64,000 bases of DNA, from positions 60,862 to 124,861 of the forward strand of contig CAYNFR010000006.1 in the NCBI GenBank assembly GCA_964396595.1. The letters are read 5' to 3'. The DNA is from CAYNFR01 sp964396595 (GTDB taxonomy: Bacteria; Bacteroidota; Bacteroidia; Chitinophagales; Saprospiraceae). Positions 16,335-24,884 of the stretch are shown here, in pieces. Numbering within the stretch: the first letter of the stretch is position 1; the number at the start of each line of letters is the position of its first letter. The notes beneath the pieces were generated by a model that made no database searches, was not told the DNA's origin, and was given only the letters and a program-made list of their open reading frames with translations. The position numbers and the translations under genes are program-made.

Positions 16335-18917
16335 TTATCTGATTATCTGTATTGCCTCTTTGATAAATTCGTCATCAGATGAAATAACGAACAAATAACT
16401 TCCAGCAGGCACATCAGCTACCGAGACTTCGATTTCAAGAACGCCATTGGATTGCTTCATTAGCGGCCAAGTGCGTACGATCTTACCTGCTGAATCCCAT
16501 AATTCAGCTTTGGACAATTCTTTCCCTTGGACTTTTACTCTAGCAGTAATATAATCACTGGCGGGATTTGGATTGATCCCCAAGGTCAATGCTGGCTCAA
16601 TATTGGACTTCGTCCTAAATACATCTATCGGCTTAATCCTCGAATACTCATATCCCCCGTCATAATCCACCTGCTTCAACCGATAGTAATAGGTGCCTGA
16701 CGCTGCAATATCGGCATCTTCATACTCATAGTTAGTGGTGCGAAGTGTCGTTCCTTTACCCCTTATGGTAGTGATTGTCTTAAAACTGCCATTATTGCCA
16801 TAGGCACGCTGTAGCTCAAAATGTTTATTGTTTATCTCTGATGCTGTTTGCCATTTGAGATTATTTACATCTTTATTTCTATCCCAGAATCCATCAAAAA
16901 ATACCAACTCAACCGGCACTGTCCCTAATCTAAGGCCGGCATTAATACCATATATAGTATCGACCGGAGACACAAAAAGTACACGGGTCTTAAGTGTATT
17001 AGGATCTGCATCACTGTCTATTAATGGATTATCTCCTTGTAAGGCTGTCACTAAAGACATCCCTCCGACACTTGGGAATTTAACTGTATATGAACCTATA
17101 GGAATCCCTGATATACAATACCTTCCGTCAATATTTGTCCCAGTTTGCTTAACAATGAATTCTGTTCGACTATCCAATAGTTGAACCCATACGAATGGTA
17201 TTAGCGAATCTATCCCCTCATCATAGATGGCTTCCCGACCTCCTTCTTCATCACGAAATACAAGACCACAGATTGTACCTCCTTGATAAATACCAAAATC
17301 AATATGATCCAACTGATCTCCTGATCTCAATAAAATTAAATTTGTTGTATTAGGACCGTTGCCATTTGTCGCGTCACTATCCCGCGTAGGATCAGGAGTA
17401 GCCTTGGGTAGTGTGCTTATCACGCCATCAGGCGTGGTTACACGCAGATAATATGTTATCGCCGGAATACTGTCGAAGCAGTATCTTCCGTCTACGCCCC
17501 CCGCATCTGTGGACGTCGTCGTAGTTGCCTGTATAGTCCCATCCGCTCTTACAAGGCTGATTATTATATCATTGACTCCCGGGTCATCATCATCACGACG
17601 ACCATCTGCGTCAATATCTCTCCATACTCTGCCGCAGATGCTGGCAGAAGAAGTAACCCCGGCATCCACATCGCGTCTTCTCTCCCCCTCTATCACACCA
17701 ATAGATCTAGTCAATCCTGTTTCAGGATCAGCATCACTGTCTCTTTCTACGTCAGTGGTCGCATTGCGCTGTGTAAATTTATATCCACCGGGAAGGACAA
17801 ATTCTACCACATAATTACTTCGATATACATTAAAATTATAGTAACCCGGTAAACCAGTCTCCGGGTCATTGGATGTCACAGTAGTACATGACGGAAATCC
17901 TGGTATATCGGGACGTCCATTGCGATCAAAGTCGGTATAAAGATTTACCCGAACTCCATTTAATCCCGGCTCACCTGGATCTTGGGTACCATTAGCATTG
18001 AGATCCTCCCAGACAAAATCACCTATACTTGCCGGTTCGTTACCGGTAATCACTTGCGTACCAAATCCTATACACCCATTAGCAAGCGTAACTGTAACTT
18101 GATAGGTAAAAGCTCTGGTGGCGTCAATATCAATAAATTGTGTCCTAGCTCCGGTATTCCACTCGTATGTAACATATTCGCCTCCTACGCCTATTGTGGC
18201 CGTCCGTAAAATATCGCAATCTCTAAGATCAAAAAATATACGCGGCTTAAGTTGATCACAAACCGATACAATGTGTGTTGCACTAATATCAAGACAAGTA
18301 CCAGCAAGATTATAGATTCGCTCTCCGATCTCAAGACCTGTGATTCCGGCAGCTGTTTCGTAATTGACAGCAAAGAAATTATATAACCCGGTGTCCAATC
18401 TTTCGACAAAAGGCTCATCCAAAATATCAACAATAACACCTGCGACGTTAGTGTAAACATACTTCGTTGTATAATCTGAGTTATTGTTGCCGCCAGAAGT
18501 ATTAGGACTTACTTCTTCTCCCAAGCAATAATTACATCGCTCAACATTTTCGCATACGGTTATTGGCTTGGGCATACTTACATCAAAGCAGCCATTGGAG
18601 ATGTTATCAATATTCTTCCCCGGTTCTATACCCTCCGGCACTTCTGTTTTTCTGTAGTTTACGACATATACTAAATAAAACCCTTCCTGTAGAATCGATA
18701 CTATATTCGTATTACTCACAGAGATGATATCTCCTCGCACATCTGTCACCACAAAACGGTTAGCATAATCTTCTGTCAGATTGCCACCTTGTGTAGAGAT
18801 AGTGAGATTACCTGTGGCATAATCACATAGTTGTCCATATCCTACCTCTCCTATCAGCATTAATGCCAATACGAAGATTGTAGATTTTATGTTCAAGAGA
18901 CTCAGAGATAATTTCAT
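16335..18917 (-). CDS. T9SS-secreted protein with three SdrD-B domains and Por-type C-terminal sorting domain
   Basis: This 860-residue protein has a signal peptide (IFVLALMLIGEVGYGQ). Residues ~30-285 carry two cysteine-containing modules and an Ig-like YEWNTGARTQF module. Three SdrD-B / Cna-B-like domains follow, each opening with a V-W/F-x-D motif and a DxNxDGxxD-like calcium site: about 295-415 (GDFVWEDLNANGTQDPGE), 420-540 (GRVWRDIDADGRRDDDD) and 545-660. A fibronectin-like segment (VELVFFDGFWD, ending YYYRLKQVDYDG) leads to the ~80-residue T9SS type A sorting domain (LGINPNPASDYITARV, ending IQIIR). It is a likely surface stalk or adhesin. It ends in a strong terminator and follows the gene at 18968-20464 by 50 bases. 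Confidence 0.9.
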   Translation of the reverse strand: MKLSLSLLNIKSTIFVLALMLIGEVGYGQLCDYATGNLTISTQGGNLTEDYANRFVVTDVRGDIISVSNTNIVSILQEGFYLVYVVNYRKTEVPEGIEPGKNIDNISNGCFDVSMPKPITVCENVERCNYCLGEEVSPNTSGGNNNSDYTTKYVYTNVAGVIVDILDEPFVERLDTGLYNFFAVNYETAAGITGLEIGERIYNLAGTCLDISATHIVSVCDQLKPRIFFDLRDCDILRTATIGVGGEYVTYEWNTGARTQFIDIDATRAFTYQVTVTLANGCIGFGTQVITGNEPASIGDFVWEDLNANGTQDPGEPGLNGVRVNLYTDFDRNGRPDIPGFPSCTTVTSNDPETGLPGYYNFNVYRSNYVVEFVLPGGYKFTQRNATTDVERDSDADPETGLTRSIGVIEGERRRDVDAGVTSSASICGRVWRDIDADGRRDDDDPGVNDIIISLVRADGTIQATTTTSTDAGGVDGRYCFDSIPAITYYLRVTTPDGVISTLPKATPDPTRDSDATNGNGPNTTNLILLRSGDQLDHIDFGIYQGGTICGLVFRDEEGGREAIYDEGIDSLIPFVWVQLLDSRTEFIVKQTGTNIDGRYCISGIPIGSYTVKFPSVGGMSLVTALQGDNPLIDSDADPNTLKTRVLFVSPVDTIYGINAGLRLGTVPVELVFFDGFWDRNKDVNNLKWQTASEINNKHFELQRAYGNNGSFKTITTIRGKGTTLRTTNYEYEDADIAASGTYYYRLKQVDYDGGYEYSRIKPIDVFRTKSNIEPALTLGINPNPASDYITARVKVQGKELSKAELWDSAGKIVRTWPLMKQSNGVLEIEVSVADVPAGSYLFVISSDDEFIKEAIQIIR

Positions 18918-18967
18918 TTTCGTGTAATTCTTGATGTTAAGGATTCTCTTATATCTCGATTGATAGT

Positions 18968-20464
18968 TTAATTACGAGTAATGACTGGAGCTTGAGCATT
19001 ACAGTTTTGCCGACATACTTCAGCGTTGCTACATCCTGGATCCAGACAGTCGATAAGGCCATTGTTATCATTATCTATGCCATCGCTGCATTGACCTTCA
19101 CCTTGCTCTCTAGCTCCACATGACATGTCGAAACATGACTTATTGCCTGTGGCTCTGGATAAATTCCCGAATGAATTAGGTATCAACGCGAAGGAACTAT
19201 TAGGCCCTGTATATTCATTAAGGGTTACTACTCCTTGATTATAGTTAGTCGTAACGCCACTGCGTGCCCAATCTGCATCAAAACAAACATCTCTTGAGCT
19301 GATCGCAGCTGGTGTCATGTTAAAGCATATCTCTGCAGCAGGTACAAAATTCGTGGAACCTATAGATCGAGCACCTCCTTGCGCCTGATTGCTCAGATCA
19401 ATATTAAAATGTAGAAATCCTAAGGTGCTCTCATATGACAGACTACCTAATCCGGTAGCATCACGATTTTCAATAGGTGTACCGTTGATCAGTGTCAACG
19501 GTGTGTAATTATTACCTAACAAGCTCGTAGCGTTCACAAAAGTCCCTACCCCAGAGTTATAATATAATCGATACGATTGATTGCCTAGGTTAAATGAATT
19601 GTTGAATCCCCTAATCTCAACATTATAACATGCTTGACCGGTAACACAATCCACACGTGCCAGCTCTAATCTGATATCGTAACGTTTTTCTGGTGGTGCA
19701 CAAACGGCAAATTGCTGACATTTCGGATCTTCACAGTCTGTCAGTCCGTCACCATCATTATCAATACCGTCGCTACATAATGCGGGCGTATTTTCGGGAC
19801 TAGGAGCATCTGGGTCACATAAGGTTGTGATGCAAGCTCTTTCTCCATCTTCTGCTGATAGATCATGATACCTATTAGGAAGGGCCGAAGTGGTACTATT
19901 AGCACCTAACCACTGCGTCACCTCAACAAACGCCGTGGCGTAATCATCTGTCAGTCCCATCCTCCCCCATACCGCATGCATACATGCATTGGGGTTGCTG
20001 ATTAATTCAGCTGTAGCATTGAAACACAACTCCACTGTACTCACCCAGTCTCCATTAGCAGGAAGATTTATCCCCCCTAGGCTTTGATTGGTCAATATGG
20101 TTGAAAAATTCAAAAACCCTAAATCCGAATCAAACGACAGCTTTCCCGACCCCCCCGCATCTATTGGGCCAATATCTGCTGACATGGATATAGAAGTATA
20201 CATCGTAGAAGGTAGTAATAACTTAGGGGAGTCAGCAGACCGATGCTGAGCTATGGACGCATCATAGAAGATTCGATAATTCTGATCTGCAAGATTCCAG
20301 GCTTGACCATTGGCAGATCTGAGCTGAATCTCGTAGCATAATTTCCTAGCCTGACAGTCAACATCAGCTATAACGAAGCGGATATCATACTGTTGAATAG
20401 CATGTAATTGATATGTGCCAAAAATAAAAAGGAAGGCAACTAGTGCATTGTACGTTTTCATCAT
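18968..20464 (-). CDS. Secreted protein with a tandem duplication and calcium-site linkers
   Basis: This 498-residue protein has a signal peptide (NALVAFLFIFGTYQLHA). Two homologous modules of ~230 residues follow each other (about 25-255 and 265-490). Each begins YDIR with a DC..C strand, contains NLxxQxYRxxYxxx and LSF/LSYxSxLGFLxF, and ends in a thrombospondin-3-like calcium motif (CSDGIDNDGDGLTDCEDPKC and CSDGIDNDNNGLIDCLDPGC). No T9SS sorting domain is visible, so it may stay soluble or associate with another surface protein. It sits between the sigma-linked barrel gene and the SdrD-B protein, probably in the same expression unit. Function is unknown. Confidence 0.75.
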   Translation of the reverse strand: MMKTYNALVAFLFIFGTYQLHAIQQYDIRFVIADVDCQARKLCYEIQLRSANGQAWNLADQNYRIFYDASIAQHRSADSPKLLLPSTMYTSISMSADIGPIDAGGSGKLSFDSDLGFLNFSTILTNQSLGGINLPANGDWVSTVELCFNATAELISNPNACMHAVWGRMGLTDDYATAFVEVTQWLGANSTTSALPNRYHDLSAEDGERACITTLCDPDAPSPENTPALCSDGIDNDGDGLTDCEDPKCQQFAVCAPPEKRYDIRLELARVDCVTGQACYNVEIRGFNNSFNLGNQSYRLYYNSGVGTFVNATSLLGNNYTPLTLINGTPIENRDATGLGSLSYESTLGFLHFNIDLSNQAQGGARSIGSTNFVPAAEICFNMTPAAISSRDVCFDADWARSGVTTNYNQGVVTLNEYTGPNSSFALIPNSFGNLSRATGNKSCFDMSCGAREQGEGQCSDGIDNDNNGLIDCLDPGCSNAEVCRQNCNAQAPVITRN

Positions 20465-20606
20465 CCATTAAATTTTGAGGCATACCATTAGATAATATGC
20501 CACTTTGGGAGGCTAAGGTAATACTTTATATAAATATCTAATATGTAGTCGATTAAATTTTAACATAAAACATATTAAATTTTATTGAAATGTGTTGAAA
20601 AATGGC

Positions 20607-21998
20607 CTATAATCTGAATTTTAGACCCATTTCAACCCGTAATGACTGCATATGACCTATCACATCATTGACTTGAGATCTCGTTGACGAGTAATATGTC
20701 GGCTGGATATATGTGTGTACATCTTTGCGAAGCGCATATTGTACTCCGATTCCAAAGGAATAGTTTAAATAGGTATTATTCGCCAGACTTCCTTCTTGAA
20801 GTATTCCTTGTGGCAGAGCCTTTAAGTTGAGAAGATTCGCACTAGGATCTTTGATGGGGCGTGTCATAGGCAACACACTTCTCTTGATATCATAGTCTAA
20901 ACTCAATAAGGTATTTATGCCTAAGCCTGCAATCGCATACGCTTGGAGTTTTTTGTCACTGGGCAAAATAAATTTGGTCAATACAGGAATAGATAGCTGG
21001 CGGATATGTATCTTATTTAAACGGGATTCTATGAAACTACTGCTACTTGCCACATCGTAATTTGTAACAGGAAGAGGGTTAAAGCTCTTCTCTCCATAAA
21101 TTACCCCGGTAAGTATCTCAATATTTTTCGTTTGCCTACCCAATAGTAATCCGATTGACTGCCCTTTGCTGTTATAGTTTTCGATGATACCTCCGAAGTT
21201 TGGTGTAAGTGTAGAGCTCATCGTATTGATATCATAGGATAATGGAACACTTATCCACCACTGGGCACTTGATTTATGAGTGGTTTCATCCGAAATATTA
21301 TCATTCATACCTATATCGTCATTCATGCCTATATCAGGAAATACTCTAGCGATAGGTAGGGTATGGATATCTAAAGTTCTTAGTTGCGGGATGAGTGCTA
21401 ATTCATGGTGTTGCTCAGCCATTTCTAAAGAAGGAATTGAAGAAGAACTAAGCATTGTCAATTCTTCAGTTGCAACTTTGGAAACTACTAATTCGTCAAT
21501 TTGATTAGCTCCATTGATCACAAAATTAGGGACTGTATCTGATGCAGTCCCTTCTGAATTGATCGATTCAACTGTAACGGAAGCTACTGTCATAGTCACT
21601 CCAGATAACAGACTTTGTTGCATAAACTGGCTTTCTGGCTCAGCAAGAATGACTTGATGAGGCGCTTTGACACCATTATAGTATTGTTGTATAGTACTGA
21701 GTAACAACAGCAAGATACCTAATTCTATAATCCTAGGTACTATACGCTCTCTGCGCCTGATCGTTTCCCGGCTAACTCGATCCGCCAATTCATCCCAATT
21801 ACCATCTGCATGGGCAGGTTCTAATTTCTCTAATTTATTCTTGACAAAATTATCGAACTCTTCGTCGCTCATCTTTGCTTCTTCTATGGACAAATTGTCC
21901 ATCTTCTTACTCAAAGAGAGCCACGAATTGTCAGCATCAGTTTCCTGATGGGCATGCAACTTATTTTTTATGATCTTATCAAAGCTACTTTGATCCAT
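20607..21998 (-). CDS. Sigma-linked inner/outer-membrane protein: anti-sigma-like N-terminus, TM helix, outer-membrane beta-barrel
   Basis: The chosen start is the ATG at 21998 (MDQSSFDKIIKNKL); an ATG at 22019 is also possible. The N-terminal ~90 residues hold two copies of a motif F-D-x2-[IV]-K-N-K-L-x(8-12)-W-x2-L, on the cytoplasmic side. One membrane helix follows (IIELGILLLLLSTIQQYY, about 87-105), then a low-complexity periplasmic stretch, and from ~240 an eight-strand-like outer-membrane beta-barrel (porT/OMP_b-brl type: SIPVLTKFILPS, AYAIAGLGINTLL, YSFGIGVQYAL, terminal LRVEMGLKFRL). The gene overlaps the ECF sigma gene by about 14 bases, so it is probably an anti-sigma sensor. An 18-base in-frame duplication (DIGMND twice) is at 21301-21336. 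Confidence 0.78.
   Translation of the reverse strand: MDQSSFDKIIKNKLHAHQETDADNSWLSLSKKMDNLSIEEAKMSDEEFDNFVKNKLEKLEPAHADGNWDELADRVSRETIRRRERIVPRIIELGILLLLLSTIQQYYNGVKAPHQVILAEPESQFMQQSLLSGVTMTVASVTVESINSEGTASDTVPNFVINGANQIDELVVSKVATEELTMLSSSSIPSLEMAEQHHELALIPQLRTLDIHTLPIARVFPDIGMNDDIGMNDNISDETTHKSSAQWWISVPLSYDINTMSSTLTPNFGGIIENYNSKGQSIGLLLGRQTKNIEILTGVIYGEKSFNPLPVTNYDVASSSSFIESRLNKIHIRQLSIPVLTKFILPSDKKLQAYAIAGLGINTLLSLDYDIKRSVLPMTRPIKDPSANLLNLKALPQGILQEGSLANNTYLNYSFGIGVQYALRKDVHTYIQPTYYSSTRSQVNDVIGHMQSLRVEMGLKFRL
21301..21336 (-). repeat. 18-base tandem duplication inside the barrel gene
   Basis: Two adjacent 18-base units differ by two bases and encode DIGMND twice. They sit in the low-complexity periplasmic linker, where length changes would be tolerated. 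Confidence 0.8.
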
Positions 21999-22548
21999 AA
22001 CGTTCACCCTTCTTTTCAATCAATGCCCTTAGTTTAGTTCTTGCTTTTACTAAATTTGAGCGCGACGTACTTTCTGAAATGCCCATTTTTTCGGCTATCT
22101 CTTTGTGAGGTAGACCTTCTAGGACATATAAATTAAATATCTGACGATAGATAGGAGTGAGTTCTTGTAGACAGCTCAGAATGTCATTAGTTGACAACTG
22201 ATTTAAAACATCCGGCTCTAGTGCTGACAGTTCGCTTACAACTTCTATATCTTCCGTCCTCCGGCGAACTTGTTTTCTGTAGAAGTCAATGGCGGTATTT
22301 ACCATGATTCTTTTCATCCATGCCGTTAATGAGGTACCCTCTTGATAACGATGGATGTGCGCAAAGACCTTAATAAAGCCTTCATGCAGAATATCCATGG
22401 CTTCAGCCTTGTCACCGGCATAACGAATACATACTGCCATCATGCTAGAATAGTACTCCTTATATAATAATTCCTGTGCCCATCTCTCGTTCTGCTTACA
22501 GGCAGAAAGATAGTGACGCTCATTACTATAGTCGAAAACCATTCCCAT
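21985..22548 (-). CDS. ECF-family RNA polymerase sigma factor
   Basis: This 187-residue sigma-70 family protein has the ECF layout. Region 2 (about 25-95) includes LLYKEYYSSMMAVCIRYAGDKAEAMDILHEGFIKVF and the -10 recognition helix TAWMKRIMVNTAIDFYRK. Region 4 (about 125-180) includes LPHKEIAEKMGISESTSRSNLVKARTKL. It directs transcription of a small regulon from the cytoplasm. The downstream overlapping gene has the features of its membrane-bound regulator, and the two secreted-protein genes after that are likely targets. The initiator may be the first or the third codon (MGMV). Confidence 0.93.
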   Translation of the reverse strand: MGMVFDYSNERHYLSACKQNERWAQELLYKEYYSSMMAVCIRYAGDKAEAMDILHEGFIKVFAHIHRYQEGTSLTAWMKRIMVNTAIDFYRKQVRRRTEDIEVVSELSALEPDVLNQLSTNDILSCLQELTPIYRQIFNLYVLEGLPHKEIAEKMGISESTSRSNLVKARTKLRALIEKKGERYGSK

Positions 22549-22638
22549 GCGGTTAAGATAGCACTAATTCCTATATTCTCCACCCTACCCATCTGATTAT
22601 TTTAACGCAGCACTTATATATTATGCTGCCTAGCCCAT

Positions 22639-23238
22639 TCAATCCATCAATAATTGAGGCACTCGCCTCTCCAATGTCCAGCCTACTGCATTTAAACTCA
22701 ACTCCAATAGTTCAAAAAGATCCTTTTTCTGCTCTTCCGCCCTGAGGTACAAATCACTGTTTTCTGCAGCCTTCCGGATCTCATCCTTAGCTTTACGTCC
22801 CATCTCTGTGATGTCTTTATTATTGATCATGCTAAACCAACCGTTTTCAAAACTGTAAAAATCAAGATCGTGCTCTATACTGAGGATCTTCGGAGTTAAA
22901 GTATCCGAAATAATCACTTTACGTGCGAGGCTATCTATCTCTAGATTGAAATTTTCGAAATCATAACCCATCTGAACCTTAGCTTGAACCTTTACCAGGG
23001 CCTTTTTTCGTAATGGCCATACATCGGCCAATGTAAAATGCTGATAATCGTAAATCTCAGAATACTGCGCCTCCACCACGACAAGTTTCATCACTTTTTC
23101 TACTCTATCTCGCACAATATGTGCTTGGACTGTGGTATTCGACGACTTAACTAGCCATGGTTTGAGTACTGTATATAGACCCACCGTCGCTAGAAGGCTC
23201 AGTAGTATAATAAATGTAATCCGGAAAGTCTGTTTCAT
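22639..23238 (-). CDS. DUF4230 membrane-anchored protein
   Basis: This 199-residue protein has one N-terminal membrane helix (ITFIILLSLLATVGLYTVL) and a periplasmic DUF4230 domain. The domain shows a beta-rich part (EKVMKLVVVEAQYSEIYDYQ, ALVKVQAKVQMGYDFENF, ARKVIISDTLTPKILSIEHDLDFYSFENG) and a helical tail (TEMGRKAKDEIRKAAENSDL). The family is widespread in Bacteroidota and Firmicutes; its molecular role is not established. The gene is divergent from ruvC with ~105 bases between the starts. Confidence 0.8.
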   Translation of the reverse strand: MKQTFRITFIILLSLLATVGLYTVLKPWLVKSSNTTVQAHIVRDRVEKVMKLVVVEAQYSEIYDYQHFTLADVWPLRKKALVKVQAKVQMGYDFENFNLEIDSLARKVIISDTLTPKILSIEHDLDFYSFENGWFSMINNKDITEMGRKAKDEIRKAAENSDLYLRAEEQKKDLFELLELSLNAVGWTLERRVPQLLMD

Positions 23239-23342
23239 GCCACGATATAATGACGAATAATTAATGAATTATAGCTTATCACATTATTTACGCTATATAA
23301 ACGTTCGTTTATTGTGTTTGATTCCATTAAGTCATTTACCGC

Positions 23343-23906
23343 ATGTCACAAAACATTAAAATTCTTGGTGTTGATCCTGGCACTAACATCACCGGCTACG
23401 GCCTCATCCAGCTTGATGGTCCGGATTGTAGGCTAATTGATGTGGGATGTTTTGATCTTCGCAAATACGATGATCAACAGACTAAGCTAAAGGAGATTTT
23501 CCTTCAACTCCAAGAAGTGATAGAAACCTACATGCCCAAACATATGGCTATCGAAGCGCCATTTTATGGAAAAAATGTTCAGTCCATGTTAAAATTGGGC
23601 AGAGCCCAAGGTGTCGCCATGGCTGCTGCGATGACTATGGGCTTAGAAATAACCGAATACTCTCCTAAACGAATTAAACAAGCTATCACCGGTAATGGAA
23701 ATGCATCCAAGGAGCAATTAGCCGCCATGCTAGCAAGTAGACTAGGATTAAACCTTGATCAACACCCCATCGATGCATCCGATGCCTTAGCAGTGGCCGT
23801 ATGCCATTGGCAACAAATGAATCCACTAGTTCCAAAAGCCTCTTCTAAAAAACATAGCGGATGGGCGAGTTTTATACATGACAACAGTCACCGCATCAAA
23901 GAATAA
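23343..23906 (+). CDS. ruvC: Crossover junction endodeoxyribonuclease RuvC
   Basis: This 187-residue RNase-H-fold nuclease resolves Holliday junctions with RuvAB. Catalytic acids are visible: Asp11 in GVDPGTNITGYG, the Glu in MAIEAPFYGKN (about 76), and the C-terminal cluster in HPIDASDALAVAVCHW (about 140-155). The length is slightly above the usual 170-180 owing to a basic tail. Its 3' end overlaps the convergent HIT gene by 11 bases (23896-23906), so antisense 3' transcripts are expected. Confidence 0.95.
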   Translation: MSQNIKILGVDPGTNITGYGLIQLDGPDCRLIDVGCFDLRKYDDQQTKLKEIFLQLQEVIETYMPKHMAIEAPFYGKNVQSMLKLGRAQGVAMAAAMTMGLEITEYSPKRIKQAITGNGNASKEQLAAMLASRLGLNLDQHPIDASDALAVAVCHWQQMNPLVPKASSKKHSGWASFIHDNSHRIKE

Positions 23907-24294
23907 GGTAAGAGCCTATCCGCTGTGCTATACCGCCAAACTCCTCCGGCGTCAAACGTAACTTTTCCCTGGTCAGATCCATGTCTGATAGCGCATTAAT
24001 GGGGATCAGATGCACATGAGCATGTGGCACCTCAAGACCGACTACTGACATCCCTACTCGATCGCAGTCAAATGCTTGCTCGATAGCTTTAGCTACTTTT
24101 CTGGCAAAAAGCATCAGACCTTCGTAATCTTTTTCTTCAAGATCAAAGAGTCGATCTATCTCCACTTTAGGCACTACAAGTACATGACCTCGGGCGACCG
24201 GAAAAATATCAAGAAAAGCGAAATGCTTATCATCTTCTGCTACCTTATAACAAGGTATCTCACCATTGATAATACTAGTAAAAATGCTCGCCAC
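23896..24294 (-). CDS. HIT-family nucleotide hydrolase/transferase
   Basis: This 132-residue protein has the histidine-triad motif H-A-H-V-H-L at 91-96 (nucleophile His93 or 95 region), preceded by the family's FLDIFPVARGHVLVVPK. It probably hydrolyses adenosine 5'-phosphoramidate-like substrates (Hint-type). It starts four bases after the greA stop; greA-HIT is a frequent Bacteroidota pair and is probably co-transcribed. Confidence 0.92.
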   Translation of the reverse strand: MASIFTSIINGEIPCYKVAEDDKHFAFLDIFPVARGHVLVVPKVEIDRLFDLEEKDYEGLMLFARKVAKAIEQAFDCDRVGMSVVGLEVPHAHVHLIPINALSDMDLTREKLRLTPEEFGGIAQRIGSYLIL

Positions 24295-24298
24295 AGTG

Positions 24299-24775
24299 TT
24301 AGCTTAGCGAAATGCTCATAATCTCTAGCTTCATCTCTCCTGCAGGTGTCTTGACAACCGCGAAATCACCTACTTTCTTACCGATTAATCCTTTGCCGAT
24401 AGGCGAATCAATGGAAATTTTCTTCTCCTTCACATTTGCTTCGCTTTCTGAGACAAGCGTATACTCCATGACTTTATTCATGCTGATATTCTTGATTTGA
24501 ACCTTGGTGAGTATAGACACTTGGGAAGTATCCACTTTGGAAGGATCGATTATCTGAGCGTTGGCAATGACTTTATCTAACTCGTTAATCTTCATTTCGA
24601 GCATACCTTGGGCATCTTTTGCAGCATCATACTCTGCATTTTCTGAGAGATCACCTTTTTCTCGCGCCTCAGCTATAGCTCTAGCCGCCTCTTTTCTGCC
24701 GTCCGTTTTGAGCCTCTCGAGCTCAGCCTTGATCCTAGAATATCCCTCAGGTGTTAAGTACGCTATTTTACTCAT
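24299..24775 (-). CDS. greA: Transcription elongation factor GreA
   Basis: This 158-residue protein has the exact GreA length. The N-terminal coiled coil (about 1-75) carries the acidic tip (EKGDLSENAEYDAAKDAQG) that enters the RNA polymerase secondary channel and stimulates cleavage of backtracked RNA. The C-terminal domain shows SPIGKGLIGKKVGDFAVVKTPAG, typical of the family. It is the first gene of the greA-HIT pair. Confidence 0.96.
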   Translation of the reverse strand: MSKIAYLTPEGYSRIKAELERLKTDGRKEAARAIAEAREKGDLSENAEYDAAKDAQGMLEMKINELDKVIANAQIIDPSKVDTSQVSILTKVQIKNISMNKVMEYTLVSESEANVKEKKISIDSPIGKGLIGKKVGDFAVVKTPAGEMKLEIMSISLS

Positions 24776-24884
24776 ATAATCCTTGTTATCTAAATTTCAG
24801 TGAAATTATTGGGCTTGCCCACTATGTAAAGTTATTCAAAACGTGATTAGGACTATTTTAGTTTCTGACAATTAAAAAAAACGC

